Below, one piece after another: positions 25,773 through 33,229 of a stretch of 42,751 nt of DNA. Below the pieces are notes generated by a model. The model saw nothing but the letters and a program-made list of their open reading frames with translations, made no database searches and was not told the DNA's origin. Within the stretch, counting starts at the first letter, position 1; every line of letters begins with the position of its first letter. The position numbers were made by a program, and so were the translations under genes. The DNA is from Anabaena catenula FACHB-362 (GTDB lineage Bacteria; Cyanobacteriota; Cyanobacteriia; Cyanobacteriales; Nostocaceae): contig NZ_JACJTQ010000044.1 in assembly GCF_014698735.1 (NCBI RefSeq), positions 1-42,751 of the forward strand, read 5' to 3'.

Positions 25773-26479
25773 CTAACATTTTACCTCAACTCAACATCGG
25801 TGATATTTCACATTCAATTATCAACCAAACTACTCATGCAGAAACACTAGCACATCTGTTATTTCTGCCAGGACAATACCTTCTAGTTTATAAAGAAGGA
25901 GAAACGACAAATTACAAATTTATCGCTCCTGCTGCGTTGAGAGAAGCTTTTGCTGCTGAACCCATTGACTCAGGTTATTTACCAACAAATACCGTGAGGT
26001 GGGGAAGATGTCACAAAGGAGAATGGTTAGTGCAGTTTTATCCACCACAACGTTATTGCATCTCCTTGGAAAATACGACTTTTAAAATACCTATGCCGGG
26101 GTTAATATTTGCCGGATGTAATCGTCAATATTGGATTTGGGCTATTAAGAAATTCGAGCAAAATTCTCCCCTATTTTATGCACCATTACCAAACGTGATG
26201 GAGAACGGTTCTATCTGTTTCGGTGGAAATTCTGTTCCCCATTGTTCCCCTGAAAATATCATGCAGGTATGGGAATTGTTTTGGCATAGTCCTTTCAATC
26301 AAGATTTTGTGCAGGGTAAATCTAAATCATATCCTGAAGATGTGCGTTGCCTTTGGCGGGCGAAGCCATCGCATTTACAGCAACTACACAACAACAAATC
26401 TAAAAGATACCCCACGCGGGATTTAGTGCCTTGGGGTAACAAAACCATCACCACTGCAATTGAGCTTATTATCTCATGA
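25751..26479 (+). CDS. PRTRC system protein B: prokaryotic E2-like (family D)
   Basis: 242 aa. The N-terminal part has LFLPGQYLLVYKEG and VRWGRCHKGEWLVQFYPPQR. The core has IPMPGLIFAGCNRQYWIWAIKK, SPLFYAPLPNVMENGSICF and VWELFWHSPFNQDF. These are the hallmarks of PRTRC protein B, which belongs to the prokaryotic E2 family D. The stretch PNVMENGSIC closely parallels the HPN...NGxIC active-site region of eukaryotic ubiquitin-conjugating enzymes, making Cys156 the probable thioester cysteine. The start overlaps the previous gene by 22 bases, and the stop overlaps the next start as ATGA. Likely role: receives the ubiquitin-like protein from the ThiF/E1-like enzyme. Confidence 0.85.
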   Translation: MEQSTVLTNILPQLNIGDISHSIINQTTHAETLAHLLFLPGQYLLVYKEGETTNYKFIAPAALREAFAAEPIDSGYLPTNTVRWGRCHKGEWLVQFYPPQRYCISLENTTFKIPMPGLIFAGCNRQYWIWAIKKFEQNSPLFYAPLPNVMENGSICFGGNSVPHCSPENIMQVWELFWHSPFNQDFVQGKSKSYPEDVRCLWRAKPSHLQQLHNNKSKRYPTRDLVPWGNKTITTAIELIIS

Positions 26480-27084
26480 CCATGCCGACACTCATCAATT
26501 ATCAATTTGCCACCAACACCGACTTACCACCAATAACAGGCAAAATGATGGAATACTGGGTAGCTGGGAACGGAGTGTTTATCCGTGCTGCACGTCAAGG
26601 ACTATCTGCGTGCTTTCCTATCAACCAATGCAGTATTCGCGGTTTACCCCATCTCACACCGTACTTTCACCTGCAATATCCTTTGGTTTCCGCTAGGTTA
26701 GTGTTGCAAATTTTACAGTTAGCTCAAAATGTGGGACACCAAGAAATACTCTTCTATCTCTGCTTTACGGACGGGGAGTGGTATCTGCACACCCCAGAAC
26801 AAACTGCCACATCTACCAGTGTAACTCCAGTAGGGGCAACAAGCTTATCATATCAGACTGCGATGATTGAGATACACAGTCACCACAGTATGAGCGCACA
26901 ATTTTCTGCTACTGACAACGAGGAAGAAGCTGGAAAGTTTAGAATCTTCGCTGTTTTGGGTGAGATTTTCACTAATCCTCATATCTGCGTGCGGTTGGGT
27001 ACATACAGCCACTTTTGGCAAATCCCTGCTAACTGGGTATTTGATTTACCAAGCTGTCAGCAATTCCAATTCAGTAGCATCTGA
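26476..27084 (+). CDS. PRTRC system protein A: JAMM/JAB peptidase-like
   Basis: 202 aa. It carries IEIHSHHSMSAQFSATD, an exact HxH-x7-S-x2-D JAMM metal motif (His134, His136, Ser144, Asp147), as in zinc deubiquitinases and PRTRC protein A. Upstream is GVFIRAARQGLSACFPI, the PRTRC A version of the beta-hairpin region. An obvious catalytic glutamate at the usual upstream place is not seen, though Glu26 in MMEYW or Glu132 next to the motif could be considered. The gene overlaps protein B by four bases (ATGA). Likely roles are removal or maturation of the ubiquitin-like protein; activity is uncertain because of the glutamate question. Confidence 0.82.
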   Translation: MTMPTLINYQFATNTDLPPITGKMMEYWVAGNGVFIRAARQGLSACFPINQCSIRGLPHLTPYFHLQYPLVSARLVLQILQLAQNVGHQEILFYLCFTDGEWYLHTPEQTATSTSVTPVGATSLSYQTAMIEIHSHHSMSAQFSATDNEEEAGKFRIFAVLGEIFTNPHICVRLGTYSHFWQIPANWVFDLPSCQQFQFSSI

Positions 27085-27129
27085 ATGATTACAGCTATTT
27101 TCAGGTAAATGAACCACATTTTTAAATCT

Positions 27130-27156
27130 CACGCAGAGACGCAGAGAACGCAGAGG
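27130..27156 (+). repeat. Short CGCAGAG repeat block
   Basis: ACGCAGAGACGCAGAGAACG and the following CAGAGG lie between PRTRC A and ThiF, the only sizeable gap (129 bases) in the operon after the primase. It is the interior block shared with the family-A elements, without their ends. Confidence 0.55.
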
Positions 27157-27213
27157 TAAAATTCAAGGAATGATACCGCTACAAAACGGATTTGATGTCA
27201 GAGATATTACACC

Positions 27214-28062
27214 ATGATGAAATTAGACCTATCTTTTGCTCACTCTGTCCCGCTTATGCTACCTGCACATAATCACGTTGAGTTCATAATTGTGGGTGCT
27301 GGTGGGACAGGGGGTTTTTTGATTCCGTCGGTTGCTAGACTGATGCTGGAGATTGAAGCAAACAGCAACAAAACCACTTCTTGTATAGCTGTAGACCCAG
27401 ATATCATTGAACCTAAAAACATTCCTCGGCAGAATTTTCAACAGTCAGAGATTGGGTTATACAAAGCGGAAGTTCTAGCAGCTAGATACAGTTTAGGATT
27501 GGGAGTACAAGTCAGAGCGATCGCTATTCCATTCACTAAAAAGATTATATCAGTCAGATGGCGTAAGTTAACAGTTATTATCGGTTGTGTAGATAATGCT
27601 GCTGCGCGTGCTGAAATTAGCAGTTGCTTAGACCAAAATTACTCAGGTTCTCTACCACAAATTTGGTGGTTAGATTGCGGTAATCATGCTGTTTCTAGTT
27701 CTGGACAAGTAGTGCTTGGTTCTACTAACCAATTTACCTTAGAAGCTGCTTTTGATAATCGTCAAAAACCGAACTTTTGCATTAATCTTCCTAGTCCTTC
27801 TAAGCAACATCCAGAACTGCTCACACCATTACCTGAAGAATTAAATTCAACAAGTTTATCGTGTGCTGAAATTCAAGCACGAAACCGCCAAAGCTTATTT
27901 GTTAATCAACAGGTGGCTGTTATTGCTGCGGAGTATTTGCTGGCATTAACATTAACTGGAAGTTTGAGAAAATTTGCAACCTATTTCCATAATACTACAG
28001 GTTCTTGTCGTTCACTATATACCTGTGTAGATTCTCTGCAAAAGTTACAAATGACGAAATAA
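27214..28062 (+). CDS. PRTRC system ThiF-family E1-like adenylyltransferase
   Basis: 282 aa. It has the nucleotide-binding loop GAGGTGG (28-34), the acidic residue in AVDPDIIEPKNIPRQNF (D-x-D-x-(I/V)-x-x-x-N-x-x-R-Q, the ThiF/MoeB/E1 signature), and IGCVDNAAAR for the crossover region. A candidate thioester cysteine is Cys217 in SLSCAE, followed by RNRQSLFVNQQVA, typical of PRTRC ThiF. It lacks the CxxC zinc pairs of MoeB. In the pathway it should adenylate the C-terminus of the protein C domain and pass it on as a thioester to protein B. It is the last gene of the operon, 129 bases after protein A. A start at the second codon ATG is equally possible. Confidence 0.88.
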   Translation: MMKLDLSFAHSVPLMLPAHNHVEFIIVGAGGTGGFLIPSVARLMLEIEANSNKTTSCIAVDPDIIEPKNIPRQNFQQSEIGLYKAEVLAARYSLGLGVQVRAIAIPFTKKIISVRWRKLTVIIGCVDNAAARAEISSCLDQNYSGSLPQIWWLDCGNHAVSSSGQVVLGSTNQFTLEAAFDNRQKPNFCINLPSPSKQHPELLTPLPEELNSTSLSCAEIQARNRQSLFVNQQVAVIAAEYLLALTLTGSLRKFATYFHNTTGSCRSLYTCVDSLQKLQMTK

Positions 28063-28162
28063 TTTCACCAAGTCGTTCAATTTCAGTTTAGCACTACAGG
28101 ATTAAATCACTTTCGCTGACGCGCTTCTTCCTTGGAGAAATTCAAGGGAGAAGATTATTTAT

Positions 28163-28439
28163 AACACTTACGTAAGAAAATCTTTTAAAATCTCATTTTT
28201 TGTCTATTTTAGGTTTTTGTGACTAACCACAGAGGCACAGAGAACACAGAGAATGAGGGTTTTACCAATTTTATGTGAGGCTGCACAGAATACTGAAATC
28301 CATTGATTTATCCATCTTTATCTGTGTTTATCTGCGTACCCTTCGGGAAGCAAGCTACATCTGCGGTCAATTATTCTTGTTGTTTTATTCTATGCCGCTT
28401 CATATAAATTTAGTATTAAAAGATATTTTCGTAAGTTCT
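28163..28439. mobile_element. Nested miniature element: outer ACTTACG...CGTAAGT pair around a family-B MITE
   Basis: Outer ends read ACTTACGTAAGAAAATCTTT at the left and AGATATTTTCGTAAGT at the right, an imperfect inverted pair related to the family-A termini. Inside are the CACAGAGGCACAGAG block (28232-28256) and a complete family-B copy (28263-28415). The element fills most of the 466-base gap between ThiF and the next small gene, and an open frame begins right after its right end. Confidence 0.5.
28263..28415 (+). mobile_element. MITE family B, copy 3, with a small internal insertion
   Basis: Begins TACCAATTTTATGTGAGGCT and ends CGCTTCATATAAATTTAGTA. It holds the family interior TCTGTGTTTATCTGCG. 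At about 28337-28358 it has an extra block, CCCTTCGGGAAGCAAGC, of about 19-20 bases that is absent from the copies at 8177 and 32951. This is a small repeat nested in a MITE nested in a larger element. Confidence 0.65.
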
Positions 28440-28528
28440 GAGAAATATTTGTAAAACAAAAAAAAGCGACTACCGAATATCTAAAGCCTGTTCCCAAAGT
28501 TGAAATTAAACTACCACAAATAAAATCA

Positions 28529-28819
28529 ATGCTCAACATTACTAAAGTACAACTGAGTGCAAGTGGATGGACTCTCAATATCCTTTCAACTAGAGTCGCG
28601 ACTATTACTAATCCTTTGGGACAAAGAAAAGTCACATACTTCGGTTTTGAAACTGAAGAAAAGGCACTTCAATTTAAAAAATGGCTTCTTGAAAATACAA
28701 CAAATTTGACTATTTATGTGAGAAAAGCGGAACGATTAAGTCAAAATTGGGAATGTAAATGTTGGAATGTACCAACAGAGGTAATAATTCAAATAGCCGA
28801 ACTAGATATAAACCAATAA
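28529..28819 (+). CDS. Small hypothetical protein, possibly 5'-truncated
   Basis: 96 aa from the ATG at 28529. It has alternating strands (TKVQLSASGWTLNIL, KVTYFGF) and a helix EEKALQFKKWLL, with a Cys-Trp cluster WECKCWNVP. The same frame is open back to 28442, just after the MITE end at 28439. Its upstream residues (ATTEYLKPVPKVEIKLPQIK) look coding but have no ATG, GTG or TTG. This suggests that the element insertion removed the original start, or that the open stretch is fortuitous. No family recognised. Confidence 0.5.
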   Translation: MLNITKVQLSASGWTLNILSTRVATITNPLGQRKVTYFGFETEEKALQFKKWLLENTTNLTIYVRKAERLSQNWECKCWNVPTEVIIQIAELDINQ

Positions 28820-29065
28820 AACCAGATTAAAAATCAACAAAATTAGTTCAAGCAATAAATTATTTGACACCAAAACAACTAATTTATTATGCGCTACGCG
28901 CTAAGTATTTGATGATTTTAATCAGAAGGCGTAATCTCTATTTTAGATTAAGTTTCTAATTTTGTAGAGGTGTATATCAACAGAATAATGTATACATAAA
29001 ACGCCTTCACTGTTAATTAAATCATCATATTTTCTTGCTAAGAATTGTACAATCTCTATCAAACT

Positions 29066-29371
29066 ATGAAACTATCTCATTCATTTACAGCCAATATTAC
29101 CAAAGACACTTATGTCAGTTCATATAACAATGGTAATAACCAATCCTGTTCATTTTTTGAAGATGGAGAAACCGTAACATTAAATTTTAATACTGATTGT
29201 CTTCACCAAGTACGAGAAACCATCAAAGTTCTTCAACAAATTTATCAATCTCTTTCTCAACAACGACAACAGCAAATTACAAATGAGATTGAACAGTTAA
29301 ATACTCATAGTCTCATCCCAGTTTCTCCAAGTCATAACGGCAAATCTCACACAGTAGAAATAGGTTCATAA
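29066..29371 (+). CDS. Small hypothetical protein upstream of the clamp gene
   Basis: 101 aa from the ATG at 29066; an in-frame TTG at 29045 would add seven. The N-terminal half has strands with an FEDGETVTLNFNTD core. The C-terminal half is a Gln-rich helix (ETIKVLQQIYQSLSQQRQQQ) followed by a polar tail. No signal peptide and no recognised family. It precedes dnaN by 286 bases. The size and the acidic/Gln-rich character would suit a small adaptor, but that is speculation. The 28820-29065 stretch before it holds no other gene. Confidence 0.55.
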   Translation: MKLSHSFTANITKDTYVSSYNNGNNQSCSFFEDGETVTLNFNTDCLHQVRETIKVLQQIYQSLSQQRQQQITNEIEQLNTHSLIPVSPSHNGKSHTVEIGS

Positions 29372-29590
29372 ACAGACCTTTTTTATTAATTTACTAATTT
29401 ACACAATGATTTGTAATAAATTACCACTTCAAACTAAGCAGATGATGAAAAATCGTAAAAATTGAGAAAATTTCATCTGTAATAAAACGCTAACAACTTT
29501 GATATTGATGGTTTTTAGCGATTAATTGAAACTTGCCAAACATGAATTCCAGAACATAACTACTCTGTATACAAAGTACAGGGTGAATCA

Positions 29591-29617
29591 AGGTGTTTAG
29601 TGATAAACTAAGCACCT
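29591..29617 (+). promoter_or_regulatory. Hairpin in the leader of dnaN
   Basis: AGGTGTTTAGT / ACTAAGCACCT forms an 11-bp stem with one G-T pair and a 5-base loop, 40 bases before the dnaN ATG. It is followed by CTTATTTC rather than a full T-run. Just upstream (29564-29580) is the imperfect dyad CTGTATACAAAGTACAG. Candidate attenuator or operator for the clamp gene. Confidence 0.4.
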
Positions 29618-29657
29618 CTTATTTCATGGCTTTATTGACATCAAGTAACCCAAAATT

Positions 29658-31088
29658 ATGAAATTCACAATTTCTCAAAAAGACCTGGCTGATACCCTTA
29701 ACTTGGTTAGTTACGCTGTACCTAACAAACCTCATCACCCTATACTCAACAATATATTGTTGGTTGCGGATAAGCACGAACAAGAAATTTTAATGACTGC
29801 TTTTGATTTGAGTTTAGGAATTCGAGTTCAATGCAAATCCAGAATAGAACTAGAAGGTAAAATTGCTTTACCTGCTAAATTATTCACCCAGGTAATTTCA
29901 AGTCTTCCCAAACAAGATATTACTTTGGAAATTGTAGATAATGCTGCCATTATTACTCACTCTTGCGGTAAATGTCGGATTCAAACGGTTAGTCCTCAAG
30001 AGTTTCCATCTTTACCAGAAATTGAAGGGAAGAATATTATATTACCAGCAATTAAGTTGTTACAAGCATTAGAAGCAACATTATTTGCTGCTAGTCATGA
30101 TGAAAATAAACAAGTTTTAGCTGGAGTTCATTTTCAATTTACTAATAGTAGTTGGGAAGCAGCAGCAACAGATGGACATCGATTAGCAGTTGTTTCTGGA
30201 ACGATAGAAACAGATGAACAATTGACAGAAAATGCACAAATTGAAGCTGATTCAAATACAGTAGAAGTCACAATTCCTCAACCTACACTAATAGAATTAC
30301 AAAAGATTTTAGGTAGTGTAGGAGATAACAGCGAATGTACTATTAACATCGACAATGGAATTGCGGTATTTACATTACCCAATATCCAAATTACCACCAG
30401 ATTATTAGAAGGAGATTATCCCAAATATTCATCTCTAATTCCCCAGCAATTTCAACATCAATTTATTGTTGATAGGAAATTATTTGATAATGCTTTAAAA
30501 AGAGTGGGAATTGTAGCTGACCAAAAGAATAAAATTGTCAAGATTACCTGTGACTATCAGCATCAACAAGCAACTTTATCTACTGAATCTTCAGATATAG
30601 GTGGTGCTGTGGAATCTTTGAATATTAAACCTCAAGATGGTTATCAGCAACAATTAGTCATGGGTTTTAATATCAAATATATGGAACAAGCTCTCAAATT
30701 CCTACCTACAAATGAGGTCTTGATTCATATCAACCAAACTACAACTCCTGTGGTTATTACTCCTGTTGATGGTATTCTCAATCAATTAATTCTGGTGATG
30801 CCGGTTCAACTTATTGGTAATAACAGCACAGCTATGGAAGAAGATACTTCAGATGATGAAGAAGTTATCGTTACAGAAAATATTTCTTCTGTAACTGAAG
30901 TAAATGAGGAAATAAATGTAGCTGCTAAAGGTGGGAATACGGAAGAAGATGTCAAGGAGAAGAATAATCTGATGAACACAGATTCTTCTCGACAGAAAAA
31001 CACAGCAAACACTAAAACGAATTCTCAAACTTCTGCAAATTCTACTTCTAAACCTAAAGGAAGGAAAAAGAAAGTTGCTGCTGCATAG
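29658..31088 (+). CDS. dnaN: DNA polymerase III sliding clamp (beta) with an added C-terminal tail
   Basis: 476 aa. Residues 1-385 have the three-domain clamp pattern: start MKFTISQKDLADTLNLVSYAV, HPILNNILL, AATDGHRLAVVSG, LLEGDYPKYSSLIP, and the expected ending LVMPVQL (canonical MPxRL) at 381-385. Normal bacterial clamps stop there at about 366-390. This one continues for 91 residues, first acidic (EEDTSDDEEVIVTEN), then Lys/Asn/Thr/Ser-rich, ending KPKGRKKKVAAA. The tail leaves from the face near the hydrophobic binding pocket, so it may regulate partner access or contact DNA (inference). As an element-borne clamp, it would serve the plasmid polymerase and clamp-motif proteins in the same window. 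Confidence 0.95.
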   Translation: MKFTISQKDLADTLNLVSYAVPNKPHHPILNNILLVADKHEQEILMTAFDLSLGIRVQCKSRIELEGKIALPAKLFTQVISSLPKQDITLEIVDNAAIITHSCGKCRIQTVSPQEFPSLPEIEGKNIILPAIKLLQALEATLFAASHDENKQVLAGVHFQFTNSSWEAAATDGHRLAVVSGTIETDEQLTENAQIEADSNTVEVTIPQPTLIELQKILGSVGDNSECTINIDNGIAVFTLPNIQITTRLLEGDYPKYSSLIPQQFQHQFIVDRKLFDNALKRVGIVADQKNKIVKITCDYQHQQATLSTESSDIGGAVESLNIKPQDGYQQQLVMGFNIKYMEQALKFLPTNEVLIHINQTTTPVVITPVDGILNQLILVMPVQLIGNNSTAMEEDTSDDEEVIVTENISSVTEVNEEINVAAKGGNTEEDVKEKNNLMNTDSSRQKNTANTKTNSQTSANSTSKPKGRKKKVAAA

Positions 31089-31180
31089 GATAACTGAATC
31101 AAAAATTGTAGTGGTTTAGATTTACTAAGCACATCTCAATACTTGTCAGTCAAAAGTTACAAAAATCTCTCTTAAACTTT

Positions 31181-31212
31181 CTTGTCTCTGTGTACTCTGT
31201 ACCTCTGTGGTT
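31181..31212 (-). repeat. CACAGAG-type repeat block between dnaN and dnaX
   Basis: On the minus strand this reads as the ACCACAGAGGTACAGAG type seen in the family-A and family-D elements. No terminal repeats are recognised nearby. Confidence 0.5.
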
Positions 31213-31258
31213 CGTTACATCAAATCTGTTTTAACAATCACACCAAAAATTACTCACA

Positions 31259-31291
31259 CCCCAAGCTTGTTACTGATACATAAGCTTGGGG
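31259..31291. promoter_or_regulatory. 10-bp perfect inverted repeat before dnaX
   Basis: CCCCAAGCTT and AAGCTTGGGG are separated by 13 bases and end 28 bases before the dnaX ATG. No T-run follows, so this looks more like an operator or mRNA leader hairpin than a terminator. Confidence 0.45.
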
Positions 31292-31319
31292 AAATTCAAC
31301 ATATCTACTTTTGAAAAAC

Positions 31320-32624
31320 ATGACATATCAACCACTTCACCTGAAATATCGCCCTCAGTCTTTTACTGAACTTGTTGGTCAAAGAGCGATCGCAACTACT
31401 CTCACCAATGCTATCACATCCCAAAGAATTGCCCCGGCGTACTTATTCACTGGTCCCAGAGGTACAGGTAAAACTTCCAGCGCACGCATCTTTGCTAAAT
31501 CTCTCAATTGTCAACATGATAATTCTCCCACTCCCACACCCTGCGGCCAGTGCAATTCATGTACCAGCATCTCCAAAGGTTTGTCTCTGGATGTGGTAGA
31601 AATAGATGCTGCTAGTAACTCTGGTGTTGAAAATATCAGACAAATTATTGACCGCACTCACATTATACCTGTCAACAGCCGCTACAAGGTGTTTGTTTTA
31701 GATGAAGTGCATAGCCTCAGTTCACAAGGTTTTCAAGCTTTACTCAAAACCTTGGAAGAACCACCAAAGAATGTAGTGTTTATTCTCTGCACCACAGAAA
31801 TTCACAAAGTTCCTGCAACAATAATTTCTCGTTGTCAAAGGTTCGATTTCAAGAGAATTGGTGTGGAGGATATGATACAACACCTCAACCAAATTGTGAA
31901 TGAGGAATTAATTGATATTACTCCAGAAGCATTACGTTTGATTGCACAACTCTCTTCTGGTTGTTTGCGCGATAGTCAATGTTTACTGGATCAATTGAGT
32001 TTACTAAATATCACCATTGACCAAAATTGGGTATGGGAAATGGTGGGAAATGTGCCTGAATATGAGTTGCTAACAATGGTGGAAAGAATTGTTGAAAATG
32101 ATAGCGATTCCGTAATTAATATTATTCGGAATTTGTTGGAATGGGGTAAAGAACCTTTAGTAATTCTGCAAAATCTCACCAGCTTTTATCGAGATATGTT
32201 GATTGCTAAAACATCTCCTAGCAGTAAAGAAATGGTGATGCTAACTGAAGATACTTGGCAACAATTGTGTCAAATAGCTAAAGATTGGCAGACTACAACT
32301 ATCTTAGCAGCACAGCAGCACCTGAGACAATGTGAAGTGCAGGTAAAATTATCTACTCAACCACAATTATGGTTAGAAGTTGCTATTTTAGGTTTACTAC
32401 CTGCTGCTAATTCTACAAATTCGAGTCAATTTATTCCCATTGCTGAAAATCCACCTTGGACGAATTGGAAAACACCTGCTGATGCGATCGCTTGGGGACA
32501 ACAGAAATTACCAAATATGAGTTTTGAATCCCTGCAAGAACGTTGGAATTCCTTGATTCCAGTCAATGGTAAGAAAGCTCCTGTTTGGGTAGAAACGGTA
32601 CAACAGTTATCCTCTTCTCGATAA
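31320..32624 (+). CDS. dnaX: DNA polymerase III gamma/tau clamp-loader ATPase, short form
   Basis: 434 aa from the ATG at 31320. It opens with PLHLKYRPQSFTELVGQ, the DnaX signature. Walker A is GPRGTGKT (45-52), zinc-binding cysteines are C64, C75, C78 and C81, Walker B is FVLDEVH (125-131) and the SRC arginine finger is at 170-172. Domains I-III are present (about 370 residues). The remaining 60 residues are too few for the tau-specific helicase- and polymerase-binding domains, so this is a gamma-like loader subunit. No intein interrupts the ATPase domain, unlike some chromosomal cyanobacterial dnaX genes. It works with the delta and delta-prime subunits encoded at 39319 and 40402 to load the DnaN ring. 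Confidence 0.94.
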   Translation: MTYQPLHLKYRPQSFTELVGQRAIATTLTNAITSQRIAPAYLFTGPRGTGKTSSARIFAKSLNCQHDNSPTPTPCGQCNSCTSISKGLSLDVVEIDAASNSGVENIRQIIDRTHIIPVNSRYKVFVLDEVHSLSSQGFQALLKTLEEPPKNVVFILCTTEIHKVPATIISRCQRFDFKRIGVEDMIQHLNQIVNEELIDITPEALRLIAQLSSGCLRDSQCLLDQLSLLNITIDQNWVWEMVGNVPEYELLTMVERIVENDSDSVINIIRNLLEWGKEPLVILQNLTSFYRDMLIAKTSPSSKEMVMLTEDTWQQLCQIAKDWQTTTILAAQQHLRQCEVQVKLSTQPQLWLEVAILGLLPAANSTNSSQFIPIAENPPWTNWKTPADAIAWGQQKLPNMSFESLQERWNSLIPVNGKKAPVWVETVQQLSSSR

Positions 32625-32639
32625 CATTCTATGAATTAG

Positions 32640-32745
32640 TATAGCAATCTTATCTAATTTTTGAAAATTCATTTATGTAAATAGCTTTACCCAGAGGTGG
32701 AAAGATAATAAATGTCAATTTTCAGAATAATTTAGGATTGCTATA
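32640..32745. mobile_element. MITE family C, hairpin-like element after dnaX
   Basis: 106 bp with ends TATAGCAATC and GATTGCTATA that extend into imperfect inverted repeats of about 28 bases each (the inner parts meet in GAAAATT / AATTTTC). It starts 15 bases after the dnaX stop, so its folded transcript could also help end dnaX transcription. Confidence 0.65.
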
Positions 32746-32810
32746 TAACCAACCATTCACGATGAATGGCTTTTAAATTTTCCATCACATACTAATTCCT
32801 AAATTAGTTA

Positions 32811-32942
32811 AGGGACTTCCAGGAAACAAATTATCCCAATAAATCAACAAAAGAACCACAGAGGCACAGAGAACAAAGAGAGAGAAGAAATAGAGAGGGT
32901 TTTTGCGTTAGTTTTGGGACATATTTTTATTTGGAAGTCCCT
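32811..32942 (+). mobile_element. MITE family D
   Basis: 132 bp with perfect 11-bp ends AGGGACTTCCA / TGGAAGTCCCT. The interior contains ACCACAGAGGCACAGAG (32855-32871), shared with family A although the ends differ, so the internal block has moved between element frames. Confidence 0.65.
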
Positions 32943-32950
32943 AATTTCTT

Positions 32951-33080
32951 ACACCAATTTTATGTGAGGCTGCACAGAATCATGAATTTCATTATTCCAT
33001 CTTCATCTGTGTTTATCTGCGTTCATCTGCGTTCTATTATTTCTGATATTTTACTCTATGGAGTTTCATATTAATTTGGA
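32951..33080 (+). mobile_element. MITE family B, copy 4
   Basis: About 130 bp beginning ACACCAATTTTATGTGAGGC and ending AGTTTCATATTAATTTGG. It lies 8 bases after the family-D element, giving three consecutive miniature elements (C, D, B) in the 605-base gap before the polymerase gene. The last 149 bases before the polymerase ATG show nothing else. Confidence 0.7.
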
Positions 33081-33229
33081 ATTACATTATAAAATTACCA
33101 TAGCGATTATTTTGAAAATCTATTTGTAACAGGCTTTTTTAATATTAGCGGCTAATGCCGTTATAGATGTAAATTCATTCTTTTCAAAATCAAAAGATAA
33201 AAACAATTAGTAAATAACTCATAATTACA

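Noticed and set aside
29564-29580. NtcA or LexA box upstream of dnaN
   Set aside because: GTA and TAC are 7 bases apart rather than the 8 of NtcA sites, and the LexA consensus is not matched; only a generic dyad can be claimed.
31990-32010. QLSLL in DnaX as a clamp-binding motif
   Set aside because: It lies within the conserved helical part of DnaX domain III (LLDQLSLL), not at an exposed end, and is common to DnaX proteins.
31320-32624. Intein in DnaX
   Set aside because: The P-loop region is continuous and the protein has the length expected without an intein.
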